Counted from the first letter of the stretch, positions 34,701-45,690 are shown. The stretch: 64,000 nucleotides of DNA from Arthrobacter sp. 24S4-2 (GCF_005280255.1 NZ_CP040018.1:3534001-3598000); one strand, 5' to 3'. Numbers and translations are program-made. The notes: generated by a model not told the origin, from the sequence alone.

Positions 34701-36290
34701 TCAGTCTTCGAGATCGACTTCGCGCACCATCTCCGCACCGATGCCTGCCTTGATTGCGTCAAGGACCTGCTGCGGAACCGAGCTGTCGATGGTCAGGAGC
34801 GCCAGGACCTGGCCGCCTTCAGCCTGGCGTGCAACCTGCATGCCGGCGATGTTGATGTTGTTCATGCCCAGGATGTGCCCGATGGTGCCGATCACGCCGG
34901 GGCGGTCAGCATAGGCCACCACCACGAGGTGCTCGCTGATGGGGATTTCCACCTCGTAGCCGTTGACGCCAACGAGCTTCTGGATCTGCTTGGGTCCGGT
35001 CAGGGTTCCGGCTACGGAGATCTGGCTGCCGTCGCTCAGCGCGCCGCGCAGGGTCAGGACGTTGCGGTAGGACTCGGTGTCCGGCGTGGTGATGAGGCGG
35101 ACGTTGATGCCCCGCTGCTCGGCGATGACCGGCGCGTTGACGTAGGAGACCTGTTCGGTCACGACGTCGGCGAAGATGCCCTTGAGCGCGGCCAGTTCCA
35201 GGACCTTGACATCAAGGGAGGAAATCTCGCCGGCAACCTCGACGTCGAACTGCGTCAGGGACGCGTGCGTCAGGGCGGTGAAGATCCGGCCCAGCTTCTC
35301 AATCAGCGGGATGCCCGGGCGGACGTCCGGAGCAATGACGCCGCCGGCAACGTTTACCGCGTCAGGGACGAGTTCCCCGGCCAGGGCCAGGCGGACGGAC
35401 TTGGCAACGGAGACGCCGGCCTTTTCCTGCGCTTCGTCGGTGGATGCGCCCAGGTGCGGGGTGACCACCACGTTGTCCATGTCAAAGAACGGCAGGTCGG
35501 TGCTGGGTTCCTTGACGAAGACGTCGACGCCGGCTCCGGCGATCTCGCCGTCCTTCAAGGCCGCGTGGAGCGCTTCCTCGTCCACCAGGCCGCCGCGGGC
35601 GACGTTGATGACGTAGGCGGTCTTCTTCATCTTCTTGAACGCCTCGGCGCCGAGCATGCCGACAGTCTCAGGCGTCTTGGGCATGTGGATGGTGATGAAG
35701 TCGGACTGCGCCAGCAGTTCGTCAAGGGTCACCAGCTGTACGCCCAGCTGGGCTGCGCGGGCAGACGTGATGTAGGGGTCGTAGGCCAGGATCTTGGTGT
35801 CGAAACCCTTGAGCCGGGCAGCCACGAGGGCACCGATGCGGCCCAGGCCGATGATGCCGATCTTCTTTTCGTAGAGTTCGATTCCGGTGTACTTGGAGCG
35901 CTTCCACTCGCCGTCCTTGAGCGCGGCACTGGCCTGCGGGATGTGGCGGGCGAGGCTCAGGATGTGGCCCACGGTAAGTTCGGCGGCGGAAACGATGTTC
36001 GACGTCGGTGCATTGACCACCATGACACCGGCCTGGGTTGCGGCCTTGATGTCCACGTTGTCCAGGCCTACGCCGGCGCGGGCGATGACTTTAAGGTTCT
36101 TGGCGGCGGCGATGGCCTCGGCGTCCACCTGCGTGGCGGAGCGGACCAGGATGGCGTCAACATCCGCGATGGCTGCGAGCAGCTGGGAACGGTCGGCGCC
36201 GTCGGTCTGGCGGATTTCAAAGTCCGGGCCGAGGGCCTCGACTGTGGCGGGTGAAAGTTCTTCGGCGAGCAGTACTACGGGTTTTGACAC
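34701..36290 (-). CDS. serA: D-3-phosphoglycerate dehydrogenase
   Basis: First step of serine synthesis, oxidising 3-phosphoglycerate with NAD. The 529-residue protein is the long actinobacterial type: catalytic and NAD domains (KNLKVIARAGVGLDNVD, IIGLGRIGALVAARLKGF, VINVARGGLVDEEAL, catalytic His in VVTPHLGAST), an intervening ASB domain and a C-terminal ACT domain (GVIGTIGHILGMNNINIAGMQVAR) that binds serine for feedback control. It lies downstream of ilvC, from which a strong hairpin separates it. Confidence 0.97.
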   Translation of the reverse strand: MSKPVVLLAEELSPATVEALGPDFEIRQTDGADRSQLLAAIADVDAILVRSATQVDAEAIAAAKNLKVIARAGVGLDNVDIKAATQAGVMVVNAPTSNIVSAAELTVGHILSLARHIPQASAALKDGEWKRSKYTGIELYEKKIGIIGLGRIGALVAARLKGFDTKILAYDPYITSARAAQLGVQLVTLDELLAQSDFITIHMPKTPETVGMLGAEAFKKMKKTAYVINVARGGLVDEEALHAALKDGEIAGAGVDVFVKEPSTDLPFFDMDNVVVTPHLGASTDEAQEKAGVSVAKSVRLALAGELVPDAVNVAGGVIAPDVRPGIPLIEKLGRIFTALTHASLTQFDVEVAGEISSLDVKVLELAALKGIFADVVTEQVSYVNAPVIAEQRGINVRLITTPDTESYRNVLTLRGALSDGSQISVAGTLTGPKQIQKLVGVNGYEVEIPISEHLVVVAYADRPGVIGTIGHILGMNNINIAGMQVARQAEGGQVLALLTIDSSVPQQVLDAIKAGIGAEMVREVDLED

Positions 36291-36344
36291 GGCTGATCCT
36301 CTGCGTTGCAGTCCGGGGGATAAATCAAGTCTAGGCTGACGGAA

Positions 36345-36380
36345 AGGCCGGGCTCACATTGTTAAGTGTGAACCCGGCCT
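36345..36380 (-). terminator. Terminator after ilvC
   Basis: A 14-pair stem with one C-A mismatch (AGGCCGGG...CCCGGCCT at its base), loop TTGTTAAG, followed on the minus strand by TTTCC. It lies 45 bases after the ilvC stop and separates ilvBNC from serA. Confidence 0.75.
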
Positions 36381-36424
36381 CACTGTTGCGCTGGTGCGCT
36401 CTGCCTGGCGGCTGAATGCCGGGC

Positions 36425-37450
36425 TTAGCGGGCTGCCGAGCCCTCTACGTAGTCCGCGTCCTGCTGCTGCCAGGAGAACAGGGAGCGCAGCTCGCGGCCG
36501 ACACCCTCGATGGGGTGCTGCTCGGCCTTGGCACGGAGCTCCTTGAACTCGACGCCGCCGTTGTCCTGGTCATCAATGAAGCGCTTGGCGAAGGCACCGT
36601 TCTGGATGTCGGCGAGGACAGCCTTCATGTTTTCCTTCACCTCGGGGGTGATGACGCGCGGGCCGGAGACGTAGTCGCCGTACTCTGCGGTGTCGGAAAC
36701 GCTCCAACGCTGCTTGGCGATGCCGCCTTCCCACATGAGGTCAACGATGAGCTTGAGCTCGTGAAGCACCTCGAAGTAGGCGATCTGCGGCTGATAGCCG
36801 GCTTCGGTCAGGGTCTCGAAGCCGTACTGGACCAGCTGGGACACGCCGCCGCACAGGACGGCCTGCTCACCGAACAGGTCGGTTTCGGTCTCTTCGGTGA
36901 AGGTGGTCTTGATGACACCGGCGCGGGTGCCGCCAATGGCCTTGGCGTAGGACTTGGCCAGGTCCCAAGCGGAACCGGTGGCGTCCTGCTCCACGGCGAT
37001 GATGTCCGGGATGCCGCGGCCGGCTTCGAATTCGCGGCGGACCGTGTGGCCGGGAGCCTTCGGGGCGATCAGGATGACGTCAACGCCCTCCGGTGCCTCG
37101 ATGTAGCCAAAGCGGATGTTGAAGCCGTGTGCGAAGGCCAGGGCCTTGCCTGCGGTCAGCTTGTCCTTGATGGAGTCGTTGTAGATCGAGCGCTGGTGCT
37201 GGTCCGGTGCCAGGATCATGATGACGTCGGCCCATTCGGCGGCGTCGGCAACGTTCTTGACCGTGAAGCCTGCTTCCTCGGCCTTGGCGATCGACTTCGA
37301 GCCTTCCTTGAGGGCGATGACAACCTCAACGCCGGAGTCGCGCAGGTTCAGCGCGTGGGCGTGGCCCTGGGAGCCATAGCCCACAATCGCAACCTTGCGA
37401 CCCTGGATGATGGACAGGTCTGCGTCGTCGTCATAGAACATTTCAGTCAC
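36425..37450 (-). CDS. ilvC: Ketol-acid reductoisomerase
   Basis: Mg- and NADPH-dependent isomerisation and reduction of acetohydroxy acids to dihydroxy acids in Val, Ile and Leu synthesis. The 341-residue protein is the short class I form: Rossmann motif IVGYGSQGHAHALNLRDSG, DVILIAPKAPGHTVRREF, and the metal-binding acids in FGEQAVLCGG and YFEVLHELKLIVDLMWEGG. It is the third gene of ilvB-ilvN-ilvC, 65 bases after ilvN. Confidence 0.97.
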   Translation of the reverse strand: MTEMFYDDDADLSIIQGRKVAIVGYGSQGHAHALNLRDSGVEVVIALKEGSKSIAKAEEAGFTVKNVADAAEWADVIMILAPDQHQRSIYNDSIKDKLTAGKALAFAHGFNIRFGYIEAPEGVDVILIAPKAPGHTVRREFEAGRGIPDIIAVEQDATGSAWDLAKSYAKAIGGTRAGVIKTTFTEETETDLFGEQAVLCGGVSQLVQYGFETLTEAGYQPQIAYFEVLHELKLIVDLMWEGGIAKQRWSVSDTAEYGDYVSGPRVITPEVKENMKAVLADIQNGAFAKRFIDDQDNGGVEFKELRAKAEQHPIEGVGRELRSLFSWQQQDADYVEGSAAR

Positions 37451-37515
37451 TTGCGTAACTCCTCTTGAGTGGATTTCTTCTTTGATATTGTCTGTGGTGC
37501 TGGGGTACTGGGCGC

Positions 37516-38028
37516 TTACGCGGAGCGTAATGCCCTGTCACTCATGGAGCGGGATCCCCGTCCAACGGCCAAGGTGCCGGACTGCACGATTTCGCGGATA
37601 CCGAAGGGCTCGAGCACTGACAGCAGCGCGGTGAGCTTCTCGGGGTGGCCGGTTGCTTCAATGACCACCGAGTCGGTGGAGACGTCGACCACTGAAGCGC
37701 GGAACAGGTCTGCAGCCTGGGTCACCTGCAGGCGTGTTGCGGCATCCGCACGTACCTTGACCAGGATGTGGTCACGCTGTACGGAAGATTCTGAGGTGAG
37801 TTCAACAATCTTGATCACATTGACCAGCTTGTTCAACTGCTTGGTGACCTGTTCGATCAGGTCACCGTCGGCGTCGACGACGACGGTCATCCGGGACATG
37901 CCCGGGACTTCCGTCGGGCCGACTGCCAAGGAATTGATGTTGAAGGCCCGGCGCGCGAAGAGGCTCGCGACGCGGGTCAGCACACCGGGTTTGTCTTCGA
38001 CCAGAACGGACAGCGTGTGACGGCTCAT
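37516..38028 (-). CDS. ilvN: Acetolactate synthase small (regulatory) subunit
   Basis: Regulatory subunit that gives valine feedback control and raises IlvB activity. The 170-residue protein has the N-terminal ACT domain (HTLSVLVEDKPGVLTRVASLF, FNINSLAVGPTE) and the conserved C-terminal domain. I chose the ATG at 38028, with site GGAGGA that includes the end of ilvB; the gap to the ilvB stop is 2 bases. The open frame further upstream overlaps ilvB and is not coding. Confidence 0.96.
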   Translation of the reverse strand: MSRHTLSVLVEDKPGVLTRVASLFARRAFNINSLAVGPTEVPGMSRMTVVVDADGDLIEQVTKQLNKLVNVIKIVELTSESSVQRDHILVKVRADAATRLQVTQAADLFRASVVDVSTDSVVIEATGHPEKLTALLSVLEPFGIREIVQSGTLAVGRGSRSMSDRALRSA

Positions 38029-38030
38029 GA

Positions 38031-39931
<1,901 letters not shown>

Positions 39932-40016
39932 CGGACTCTTCCTTTGTGGATCTTCATTAGCGGGTGGTACTCATGGCGGATTCAATTACTGCAAGAAATA
40001 CTGCAAGAAATAAAAA

Positions 40017-40048
40017 AACCCCTCAGCCAGCTGGCTCTTCGAGGGGTT
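40017..40048 (-). terminator. Attenuator terminator of ilvBNC
   Basis: Outer stem AACCCCTC/GAGGGGTT closes an inner self-complementary AGCCAGCTGGCT; the transcript then runs into seven T at 40012-40018. It lies between the leader peptide and ilvB, so readthrough decides ilvBNC expression. Confidence 0.88.
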
Positions 40049-40075
40049 GCGCGTGACGGTTCGTTACCAGTCGGG

Positions 40076-40135
40076 CTATTGAGCCACGCGCTTGGTAAGG
40101 ACGACGAGGATGCCGACGGTAACGAATGCGATCAT
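40076..40135 (-). CDS. Leader peptide of the ilvBNC operon
   Basis: Nineteen residues, MIAFVTVGILVVLTKRVAQ, of which nine are Ile, Val or Leu, including the run ILVVL. Start ATG at 40135 with an AGAGGG site about 12 bases before it; stop TAG at 40078-40076, 28 bases before the terminator stem. The peptide itself probably has no function; its translation senses charged tRNA for branched-chain amino acids. No similar leader was seen before leuC, leuB, ilvE or ilvD. Confidence 0.85.
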   Translation of the reverse strand: MIAFVTVGILVVLTKRVAQ

Positions 40136-40337
40136 GCGTTCAGTTTTCCCTCTATGTGAGACACGTGTCAACGACGACGGCGCGCGTCTCACCATATGGA
40201 CTCCATCGTCCACGGGTTGATCCTACCCCAAGCCTCCGGCGCCAGCGCCGTCCGCCCGGGGCCCCTCGGATCAGCCCTTATTAAGCCCTGCCGCCTCCAG
40301 CGGCGATGTCACCGCCGGAGGCCAGCATGACAGCCAG

Positions 40338-42059
40338 CTATCCGCAGTATGCGCCGGTGGAGGCGCTGTGCACCAGCTTGGCGTACTTGGCGAGGACGCC
40401 CTTGGTGAACTTGGCCGGCAGCGGCTCCCAACCGATCTTGCGGGACTCGAGCTCGGCGTCGTCCACCAGGAGGTCGAACGTGCGGGCAGCGATGTCCACG
40501 CGGATCATGTCGCCGTCCTTGACGAAGGCGATGGGGCCGCCGTCGACAGCTTCCGGTGCCACGTGGCCGATGCACAGGCCGGTGGTGCCGCCGGAGAAGC
40601 GGCCGTCCGTGAGAAGCAGGACATCCTTGCCCAGACCGGCACCCTTGATGGCTCCGGTGATGGCAAGCATCTCGCGCATGCCGGGGCCGCCCTTCGGGCC
40701 TTCGTAACGGATGACGACGACGTCCCCGGCCTTGATCAGGCCCTTGTCCAGTGCGTCCAGGGCGCCCTGCTCGCGTTCGAACACGCGGGCCGTGCCTTCG
40801 AAAACGTCGGCGTCGAAGCCGGCGCTCTTAACGACGGCGCCTTCAGGTGCCATGGAACCGTGCAGGATGGTGATGCCGCCGGTCTTGTGGATCGGGTTGT
40901 CCAGCGCACGCAGGATCTTGCCGTCAAGGTCCGGCGGGTTGATGGACGCAAGGTTTTCCGCCAGGGTCTTGCCGGTGACGGTGAGGCAGTCGCCGTGCAG
41001 CAGCCCGGCGTCGAGCAGTGCCTTCATGATCACCGGAACGCCGCCGATCTTGTCGACGTCGGTCATGACGTAGCGGCCGAACGGCTTCAGGTCGCCAAGG
41101 TGCGGGATCTTGTCGCCGATGCGGTTGAAGTCATCCAGGGTCAGCTCAACCTCGGCCTCGCGGGCAATGGCGAGCAGGTGCAGGACGGCGTTGGTGGAGC
41201 CGCCGAATGCCATGGTGACGGCGATGGCGTTCTCGAACGCCTTCTTGGTCATGATGTCGCGGGCGGTGATGCCGAGGCGGAGCAGGTTAACCACTGCTTC
41301 ACCGGACTTGCGGGCGAACTCATCACGACGGCGGTCTGCCGAGGGCGGGGCGGCCGAGCCCGGCAGGGACATGCCCAGCGCTTCGCCGATGCAGGCCATG
41401 GTGTTGGCCGTGTACATGCCGCCGCAGGCACCTTCACCCGGGCAGATGGCCTTTTCGATGCGTTCAAGGTCCCCGAGGCTCATCTTGCCGGCGGCACAGG
41501 CGCCCACGGCCTCGAAGGCGTCAATAAGGGTGACTTCTTTTTCGGAGCCGTCCTCCAGCTTGACCCAGCCGGGCATGATGGAGCCGGCGTAGAGGAAGAC
41601 GCTCGCGAGGTCCAGGCGCGCCGCTGCCATCAGCATGCCGGGTAGGGACTTGTCGCAACCGGCCAGCAACACGGAGCCGTCAATGCGCTCCGCCTGCATC
41701 ACGGTCTCGACGGAGTCGGCAATGACTTCCCGGGAGACCAGGGAGAAGTGCATGCCTTCGTGGCCCATCGAGATTCCGTCGGAAACGGAGATCGTGCCGA
41801 ACTGCATGGGGAAGCCGCCGCCTGCGTGCACGCCTTCTTTGGCGCCCTGGGCCAGCCGGTTCAGGGAAAGGTTGCAGGGAGTGATCTCGTTCCAGGAACT
41901 CGCCACGCCAATCTGGGGCTTGGCAAAATCGTCGTCGCCCATGCCGACCGCACGGAACATGCCACGCGCGGGCGCAGCGTGGATTCCATCGGTTACGACC
42001 CGGCTGCGGGGCTTGATGTCCGGCTTGTTTTCTGTCGCGGTTTGGGTGTCCTCACTCAT
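40338..42059 (-). CDS. ilvD: Dihydroxy-acid dehydratase
   Basis: Dehydrates dihydroxy acids to the keto acids of Val and Ile. The 573-residue protein has the Fe-S cysteines in LLAGCDKSLPGMLMA and GEGACGGMYTANTMAC, and the conserved LLTDGRFSGGTTGLCIGH near the C-terminus. It is a separate unit about 200 bases downstream of the ilvBNC leader and transcribed the same way, with its own upstream inverted repeat. The gap 40136-40337 after it shows no terminator as strong as the others. Confidence 0.97.
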   Translation of the reverse strand: MSEDTQTATENKPDIKPRSRVVTDGIHAAPARGMFRAVGMGDDDFAKPQIGVASSWNEITPCNLSLNRLAQGAKEGVHAGGGFPMQFGTISVSDGISMGHEGMHFSLVSREVIADSVETVMQAERIDGSVLLAGCDKSLPGMLMAAARLDLASVFLYAGSIMPGWVKLEDGSEKEVTLIDAFEAVGACAAGKMSLGDLERIEKAICPGEGACGGMYTANTMACIGEALGMSLPGSAAPPSADRRRDEFARKSGEAVVNLLRLGITARDIMTKKAFENAIAVTMAFGGSTNAVLHLLAIAREAEVELTLDDFNRIGDKIPHLGDLKPFGRYVMTDVDKIGGVPVIMKALLDAGLLHGDCLTVTGKTLAENLASINPPDLDGKILRALDNPIHKTGGITILHGSMAPEGAVVKSAGFDADVFEGTARVFEREQGALDALDKGLIKAGDVVVIRYEGPKGGPGMREMLAITGAIKGAGLGKDVLLLTDGRFSGGTTGLCIGHVAPEAVDGGPIAFVKDGDMIRVDIAARTFDLLVDDAELESRKIGWEPLPAKFTKGVLAKYAKLVHSASTGAYCG

Positions 42060-42154
42060 GGGTCAAAGTCTATGGCTCAGACAGGGCCCCAACGACCCGG
42101 AAGGGCGCGTTAAGCCGAAAACCGGGAATATTTCGATCAAATAGTGGACTCTCG

Positions 42155-42169
42155 TCTCGAATACTGAGA
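42155..42169. promoter_or_regulatory. 15-bp inverted repeat upstream of ilvD, candidate shared operator
   Basis: TCTCGAATACTGAGA (plus strand) has 4-base perfect outer arms and matches the site upstream of leuC at 12 of 15 positions. It lies 96 bases upstream of the ilvD start, close to the 83 bases for leuC, and in the same orientation to its gene. It may bind the IclR regulator encoded next to leuC. Confidence 0.55.
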
Positions 42170-42198
42170 CAGGACGTTCCGGGCCGGCTATTCACGTG

Positions 42199-43122
42199 TC
42201 ACACGTCACGGACCCCGGCGGCGTCGATGGAGGCGGCCTCGGCCTCCAGCATGGACAAAACCTGCCGGATGGTTGTGCGGGCGGCCACGTCCGGGCGGGC
42301 GAGGGCCACGATGCTGCGGCGGGCAGTGACCCCCGTCAGCGGCCGCAGGACGAATCCCCTCTCCTGGTTCTTCGAGGCCGTGTAACGCGGCAACAGGCTG
42401 AGGCCATGGCCGGCGCTGACCAGGGCCTCAAGCACCCGCAGGTCCGGGAACAACTGGGCACGCATTGCCGCGGAGCCGGCCTTGGCCTCGATCTGGCGCA
42501 GCACGGTATCGAACGGAAAGCCTTCCGGCACACCCATCCACGGGAATCCCACAACATCCCTGGCCGTCAGCGAGGGCTTCGCTGCCAGGACGTGCCCGGC
42601 GGGCAACGCCACATCCAGGGGCTCATTCAGGAGCGGAACCACCACAAGCCCCTGCCTCGCGAAGACCTCGGGACCATCGACGCTGTGGGCAAGCACCACG
42701 TCGTAGTCGGCTGCGAGGGCGGCGAAGCCCGCAACCCCCGGGTCCTCAAAACGCGCCTCGAACGTGAGCCCGTCGATCGCCTTGACGCGGTGCAGGAGGC
42801 CGGGAAGGAACATTTCGGCGGCACTCGGGAAGAAGGCCGCCGTGACGTGGGTCTGCCAGCCCCGCCGGTAGGTGTCGATGGTGGCTTCGGCCCGTGCCAT
42901 GGCCGTGGAAACCTCAGCCGCCGCCGAAGCCATGGCACGTCCGGCCTCGGTAAGGCGCACTCCCCTGCCGGATTTTTCAACCAGGATCACGCCGAGCTCA
43001 TCCTGGAGGGTCTTGAGCTGCTGCGAGACGGCCGACGGCGTCACGTCCATCGCTTCGGCAGTGGCACCCACGGTGCCCCGGTCCGAAAGTTCACGGAGAA
43101 TCCGGAGCCGTTTCAAATCCAT
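42199..43122 (-). CDS. LysR-family transcriptional regulator
   Basis: The 307-residue protein has the LysR winged helix-turn-helix at its N-terminus (LRELSDRGTVGATAEAMDVTPSAVSQQLKTLQ) and a periplasmic-binding-like effector domain (FEARFEDPGVAGFAAL, YDVVLAHSV, VEALVSAGHGLSLLPR). Its effector is unknown. It is transcribed toward ilvD but 139 bases lie between them; the usual LysR rule of a divergent target would point to the sunset-domain gene at 43237. Control of either is not shown by sequence. Confidence 0.9.
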   Translation of the reverse strand: MDLKRLRILRELSDRGTVGATAEAMDVTPSAVSQQLKTLQDELGVILVEKSGRGVRLTEAGRAMASAAAEVSTAMARAEATIDTYRRGWQTHVTAAFFPSAAEMFLPGLLHRVKAIDGLTFEARFEDPGVAGFAALAADYDVVLAHSVDGPEVFARQGLVVVPLLNEPLDVALPAGHVLAAKPSLTARDVVGFPWMGVPEGFPFDTVLRQIEAKAGSAAMRAQLFPDLRVLEALVSAGHGLSLLPRYTASKNQERGFVLRPLTGVTARRSIVALARPDVAARTTIRQVLSMLEAEAASIDAAGVRDV

Positions 43123-43236
43123 GAAGCGAGGCTACAGGATGGTGGCGACTCCCCCATGTAAGCCTTTACAGCCCTAATCGCACCGACGTAACGTCAAGCA
43201 ACGGCAACCTTGCCTTGTGGACAGAAGGGCTCCGCT

Positions 43237-44411
43237 ATGGACTGGATTATCTGGGTCATTGTCATCGTAGTGATCGTGGGGTCGTCTGGTGGCTCCTGAA
43301 CCGCAACAGTTCAGGGAATACCACCGGAACGTCCATGTCCTCCGATTCAGGAGTGTCCGCTCCACGGACAGAACAGACCGGCGCCGGCCGACCCGCTGGC
43401 ACCCTTGCCGGCGGCAGTGCAGCCGCGTCAGCCGAAGCAGCGGCCACCACAGGAATGGCAGGCGCTTCCGGCTTCGCTTCGCCGTCGGGACCCACGCTGC
43501 CCACCACGAGGGATGACGCCACGGCCGTGGCCCGGGAGGCGCCGGCAGCATCCGCTGCGGCAACTTCGACGCCGGCACCAGCGGCCGCGGCCGCACCGGC
43601 CCCGGCGGGTTCGGCTCCCGCTGCCGCAAGCGGCGGAGACGTGGACGACTGGGACGAAGACACAACAGCAGCCACCGGCACCCCAGCGGCAAATACCGGA
43701 ACGCCCGCGGCAGAGCCGGGCCAGGCGGGCACGGACAGCTCAGGCAGCACGGAACGCGGCGGTGCAGCCGCGGGCGGCAAGGCCGAGTGGGAAGCGCAGT
43801 GGTCTGAAGCGGCCAGCACTCCGCATGCTGCGGGAGCGCCCGCCGGGGAATCGCCAGCAACCGCCACGCAGGCACCGGCGGCAGCAACGCCGCCGACACC
43901 GATACCGGTGTCAGCCGGGACCCAAATGTCCGGGGCGCAGGCTCCCATCCATCATCCTGAATACACCGAGCCGCACGCCCCCACCCTTCCCGGCGCCGAG
44001 TCGGCCGCCGCCGAGGATGTCCCGGTCACCGGCACCAGGGCCGAAGCGGAGGCGCCTTCCGCCACCGGCGAGGGGACAGCCCCCGGGGTTCACCCCGCGC
44101 CGCCCTCCGCGGGTGACGCCGAAACAATGCAGGCGGCAGCATCATCAGCGGCCACGGAAGCGGCAGCCAGCCATATGGCTGAACCTGCCGGGCACCTCGC
44201 TGCGGACAAGCCTTATGGTGAGGGATCCGCCGCGCCGGGACCGGACGGCAGCGGCCCCGAGGGCTACACGGTCAAAGGCAACGCCCAGTCGATGATCTAC
44301 CACGACGACACGAGCCCGGACTACGGGGAAACCGTTGCGGAAGTCTGGTTCGAGTCGGCAGCCCATGCCGAAGCCGCGGGGTTCCGGGCTCCCCGGCGGA
44401 GCAGGCATTAG
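43237..44411 (+). CDS. Membrane-anchored Ala/Pro-rich protein with C-terminal sunset-type domain, apparent 1-base frameshift
   Basis: The ATG at 43237 (site AGAAGGG) starts MDWIIWVIVIVVIVG, a membrane helix, and after GGGG at 43278-43281 the frame stops early; with one more G it goes on as VVWWLLNRNSSGN into the long frame that ends at 44411. About 300 residues of low-complexity Ala, Pro, Thr and Gly sequence follow, then a compact C-terminus: GYTVKGNAQSMIYHDD...GETVAEVWFESAAHAEAAGF, which I recognise as the small sunset domain of actinobacterial proteins. It is probably cytoplasm- or wall-facing on a flexible tether; function unknown. Confidence 0.75.
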
Positions 44412-44447
44412 GCCCGGACTGCAGCGGAAAGACATCCGGAGGTCCAG

Positions 44448-45623
44448 ATGAACCCGGCGAAGGCGGGGCGCAAATTCAGGTTAGCGCCCCGCCTTTTGCC
44501 TGCCGCGGCGGCGGCGGTTGCATTGCTCCTGCTGACGGCCTGCACCGGTGGCGGCGGCGCGCCGCCCACGGGCAACGCCGGCCCGGTCACGGGCAGCAAC
44601 AGGGCCGTAGAGGCACCGCGGGTGCTGCAGACCATCGGCGGCCTTCAGCTGCCCTGGTCCACCGTGTTCCTGCCGGACGGCACAGCAATCATCTCGGAAC
44701 GGGACAGTGCGGAACTCAAATCGGTACAGGACGGGTCAATCGCCGTACTCGGCATCATCCCCGGCGTCGTGCCAGGCGGGGAGGGCGGCCTACTGGGGCT
44801 CGCCGTGTCCCCTGACTACGGTTCCGACGGATTGCTCTACGCCTATTTCACGTCCCAGGCCGACAACAGGATTGCCCGCTTCACGTTGACGCGACCCGAA
44901 CCGGGCGGGTCCTTGAAGTTGGGTTCACCGGAAACCATCTTCTCCGGCATTCCGAAGGCTTCCACGCATAACGGGGGCCGTATCCGTTTTGGCCCTGACG
45001 GGAACCTCTACGTGGGAACAGGAGATTCGCAGCGGCGCGATCAGCCGCAGGACCGCAACGCCCTGGGTGGCAAGATCCTGAGGATCACCAGGGACGGCAG
45101 GCCGGCGCCGGGGAACCCGTTTGGTGACAATCCCGTCTACAGCCTTGGCCACCGGAACGTGCAGGGGCTCGACTGGGACGCCGAGGGCAGATTATGGGCC
45201 AGCGAATTCGGCCCCACCGTGGATGATGAGCTGAACCTGATCCAGCCGGGCGGAAATTACGGTTGGCCGGAAGTCACCGGGGCACCGGGCAGGGCGGGCT
45301 TCATCGACGCCAAGGTGGTGTGGCCCTCCACGGCGGAGTCGTCACCGAGCGGGCTGGAGATTGTGGGCTCAACGGCCTATCTCGGGGCGCTCCGGGGCCA
45401 GCGGCTATGGGCCGTTCCGCTCGATGGTGAAAACGCAGGCAATCCTGTGAGCCATTTCACAGGCAAGTTCGGGCGCATTCGGGACGTTTCCCTCGCCCCG
45501 GACGGCACATTATGGATGCTGACGAACGACCAAAACCCTGATTCCGCACTGATTTTGGCCCTGCCAGGCGAGGTGGGGGCTGAGCCCAGGCGCCGATTTC
45601 ACACTGCACCAAAACTCGTGTAG
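44448..45623 (+). CDS. PQQ-dependent sugar dehydrogenase-like lipoprotein
   Basis: The 391-residue protein has a signal peptide with the lipobox LLLLTACTGG (Cys at about residue 32) and a six-bladed beta-propeller of the soluble glucose/sorbosone dehydrogenase family: LPWSTVFLPDGTAIISERD, GEGGLLGLAVSPDY, the catalytic-His region STHNGGRIRFGPDGNLYVGTGD, and SLGHRNVQGLDWDAEGRLWASEFG. Such enzymes oxidise sugars outside the cell with PQQ; no PQQ genes are in this window, so the cofactor is inferred from the family. It lies 36 bases after the sunset-domain gene. Confidence 0.88.
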   Translation: MNPAKAGRKFRLAPRLLPAAAAAVALLLLTACTGGGGAPPTGNAGPVTGSNRAVEAPRVLQTIGGLQLPWSTVFLPDGTAIISERDSAELKSVQDGSIAVLGIIPGVVPGGEGGLLGLAVSPDYGSDGLLYAYFTSQADNRIARFTLTRPEPGGSLKLGSPETIFSGIPKASTHNGGRIRFGPDGNLYVGTGDSQRRDQPQDRNALGGKILRITRDGRPAPGNPFGDNPVYSLGHRNVQGLDWDAEGRLWASEFGPTVDDELNLIQPGGNYGWPEVTGAPGRAGFIDAKVVWPSTAESSPSGLEIVGSTAYLGALRGQRLWAVPLDGENAGNPVSHFTGKFGRIRDVSLAPDGTLWMLTNDQNPDSALILALPGEVGAEPRRRFHTAPKLV

Positions 45624-45690
45624 AGTTTCATGTCGTTGCGGAGATGAACGAGGGAAGCAAAAGACCTCGGGAAGAACCAAAACAACAGCT

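Larger units (their letters stand above)
40012..40135 (-). promoter_or_regulatory. ilvBNC transcription attenuator (leader peptide, alternative stem, terminator)
   Basis: Upstream of ilvB the minus strand encodes a short peptide rich in Ile, Val and Leu, then a segment GGTAACGAA (plus-strand 40060-40068) that can pair perfectly with TTCGTTACC inside the peptide codons (40118-40126), then a GC-rich stem with a run of seven T. This is the arrangement of amino-acid-dependent attenuation: ribosome stalling at branched-chain codons would free the downstream part and change terminator formation. The exact antiterminator cannot be set by eye. The gap from terminator to ilvB start is 80 bases and holds the direct repeat ACTGCAAGAAAT at 39989-40012. 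Confidence 0.85.

Noticed and set aside
34875..36254. 459-residue open frame antisense to serA
   Set aside because: Shadow of a conserved gene; long because of GC-rich third positions.
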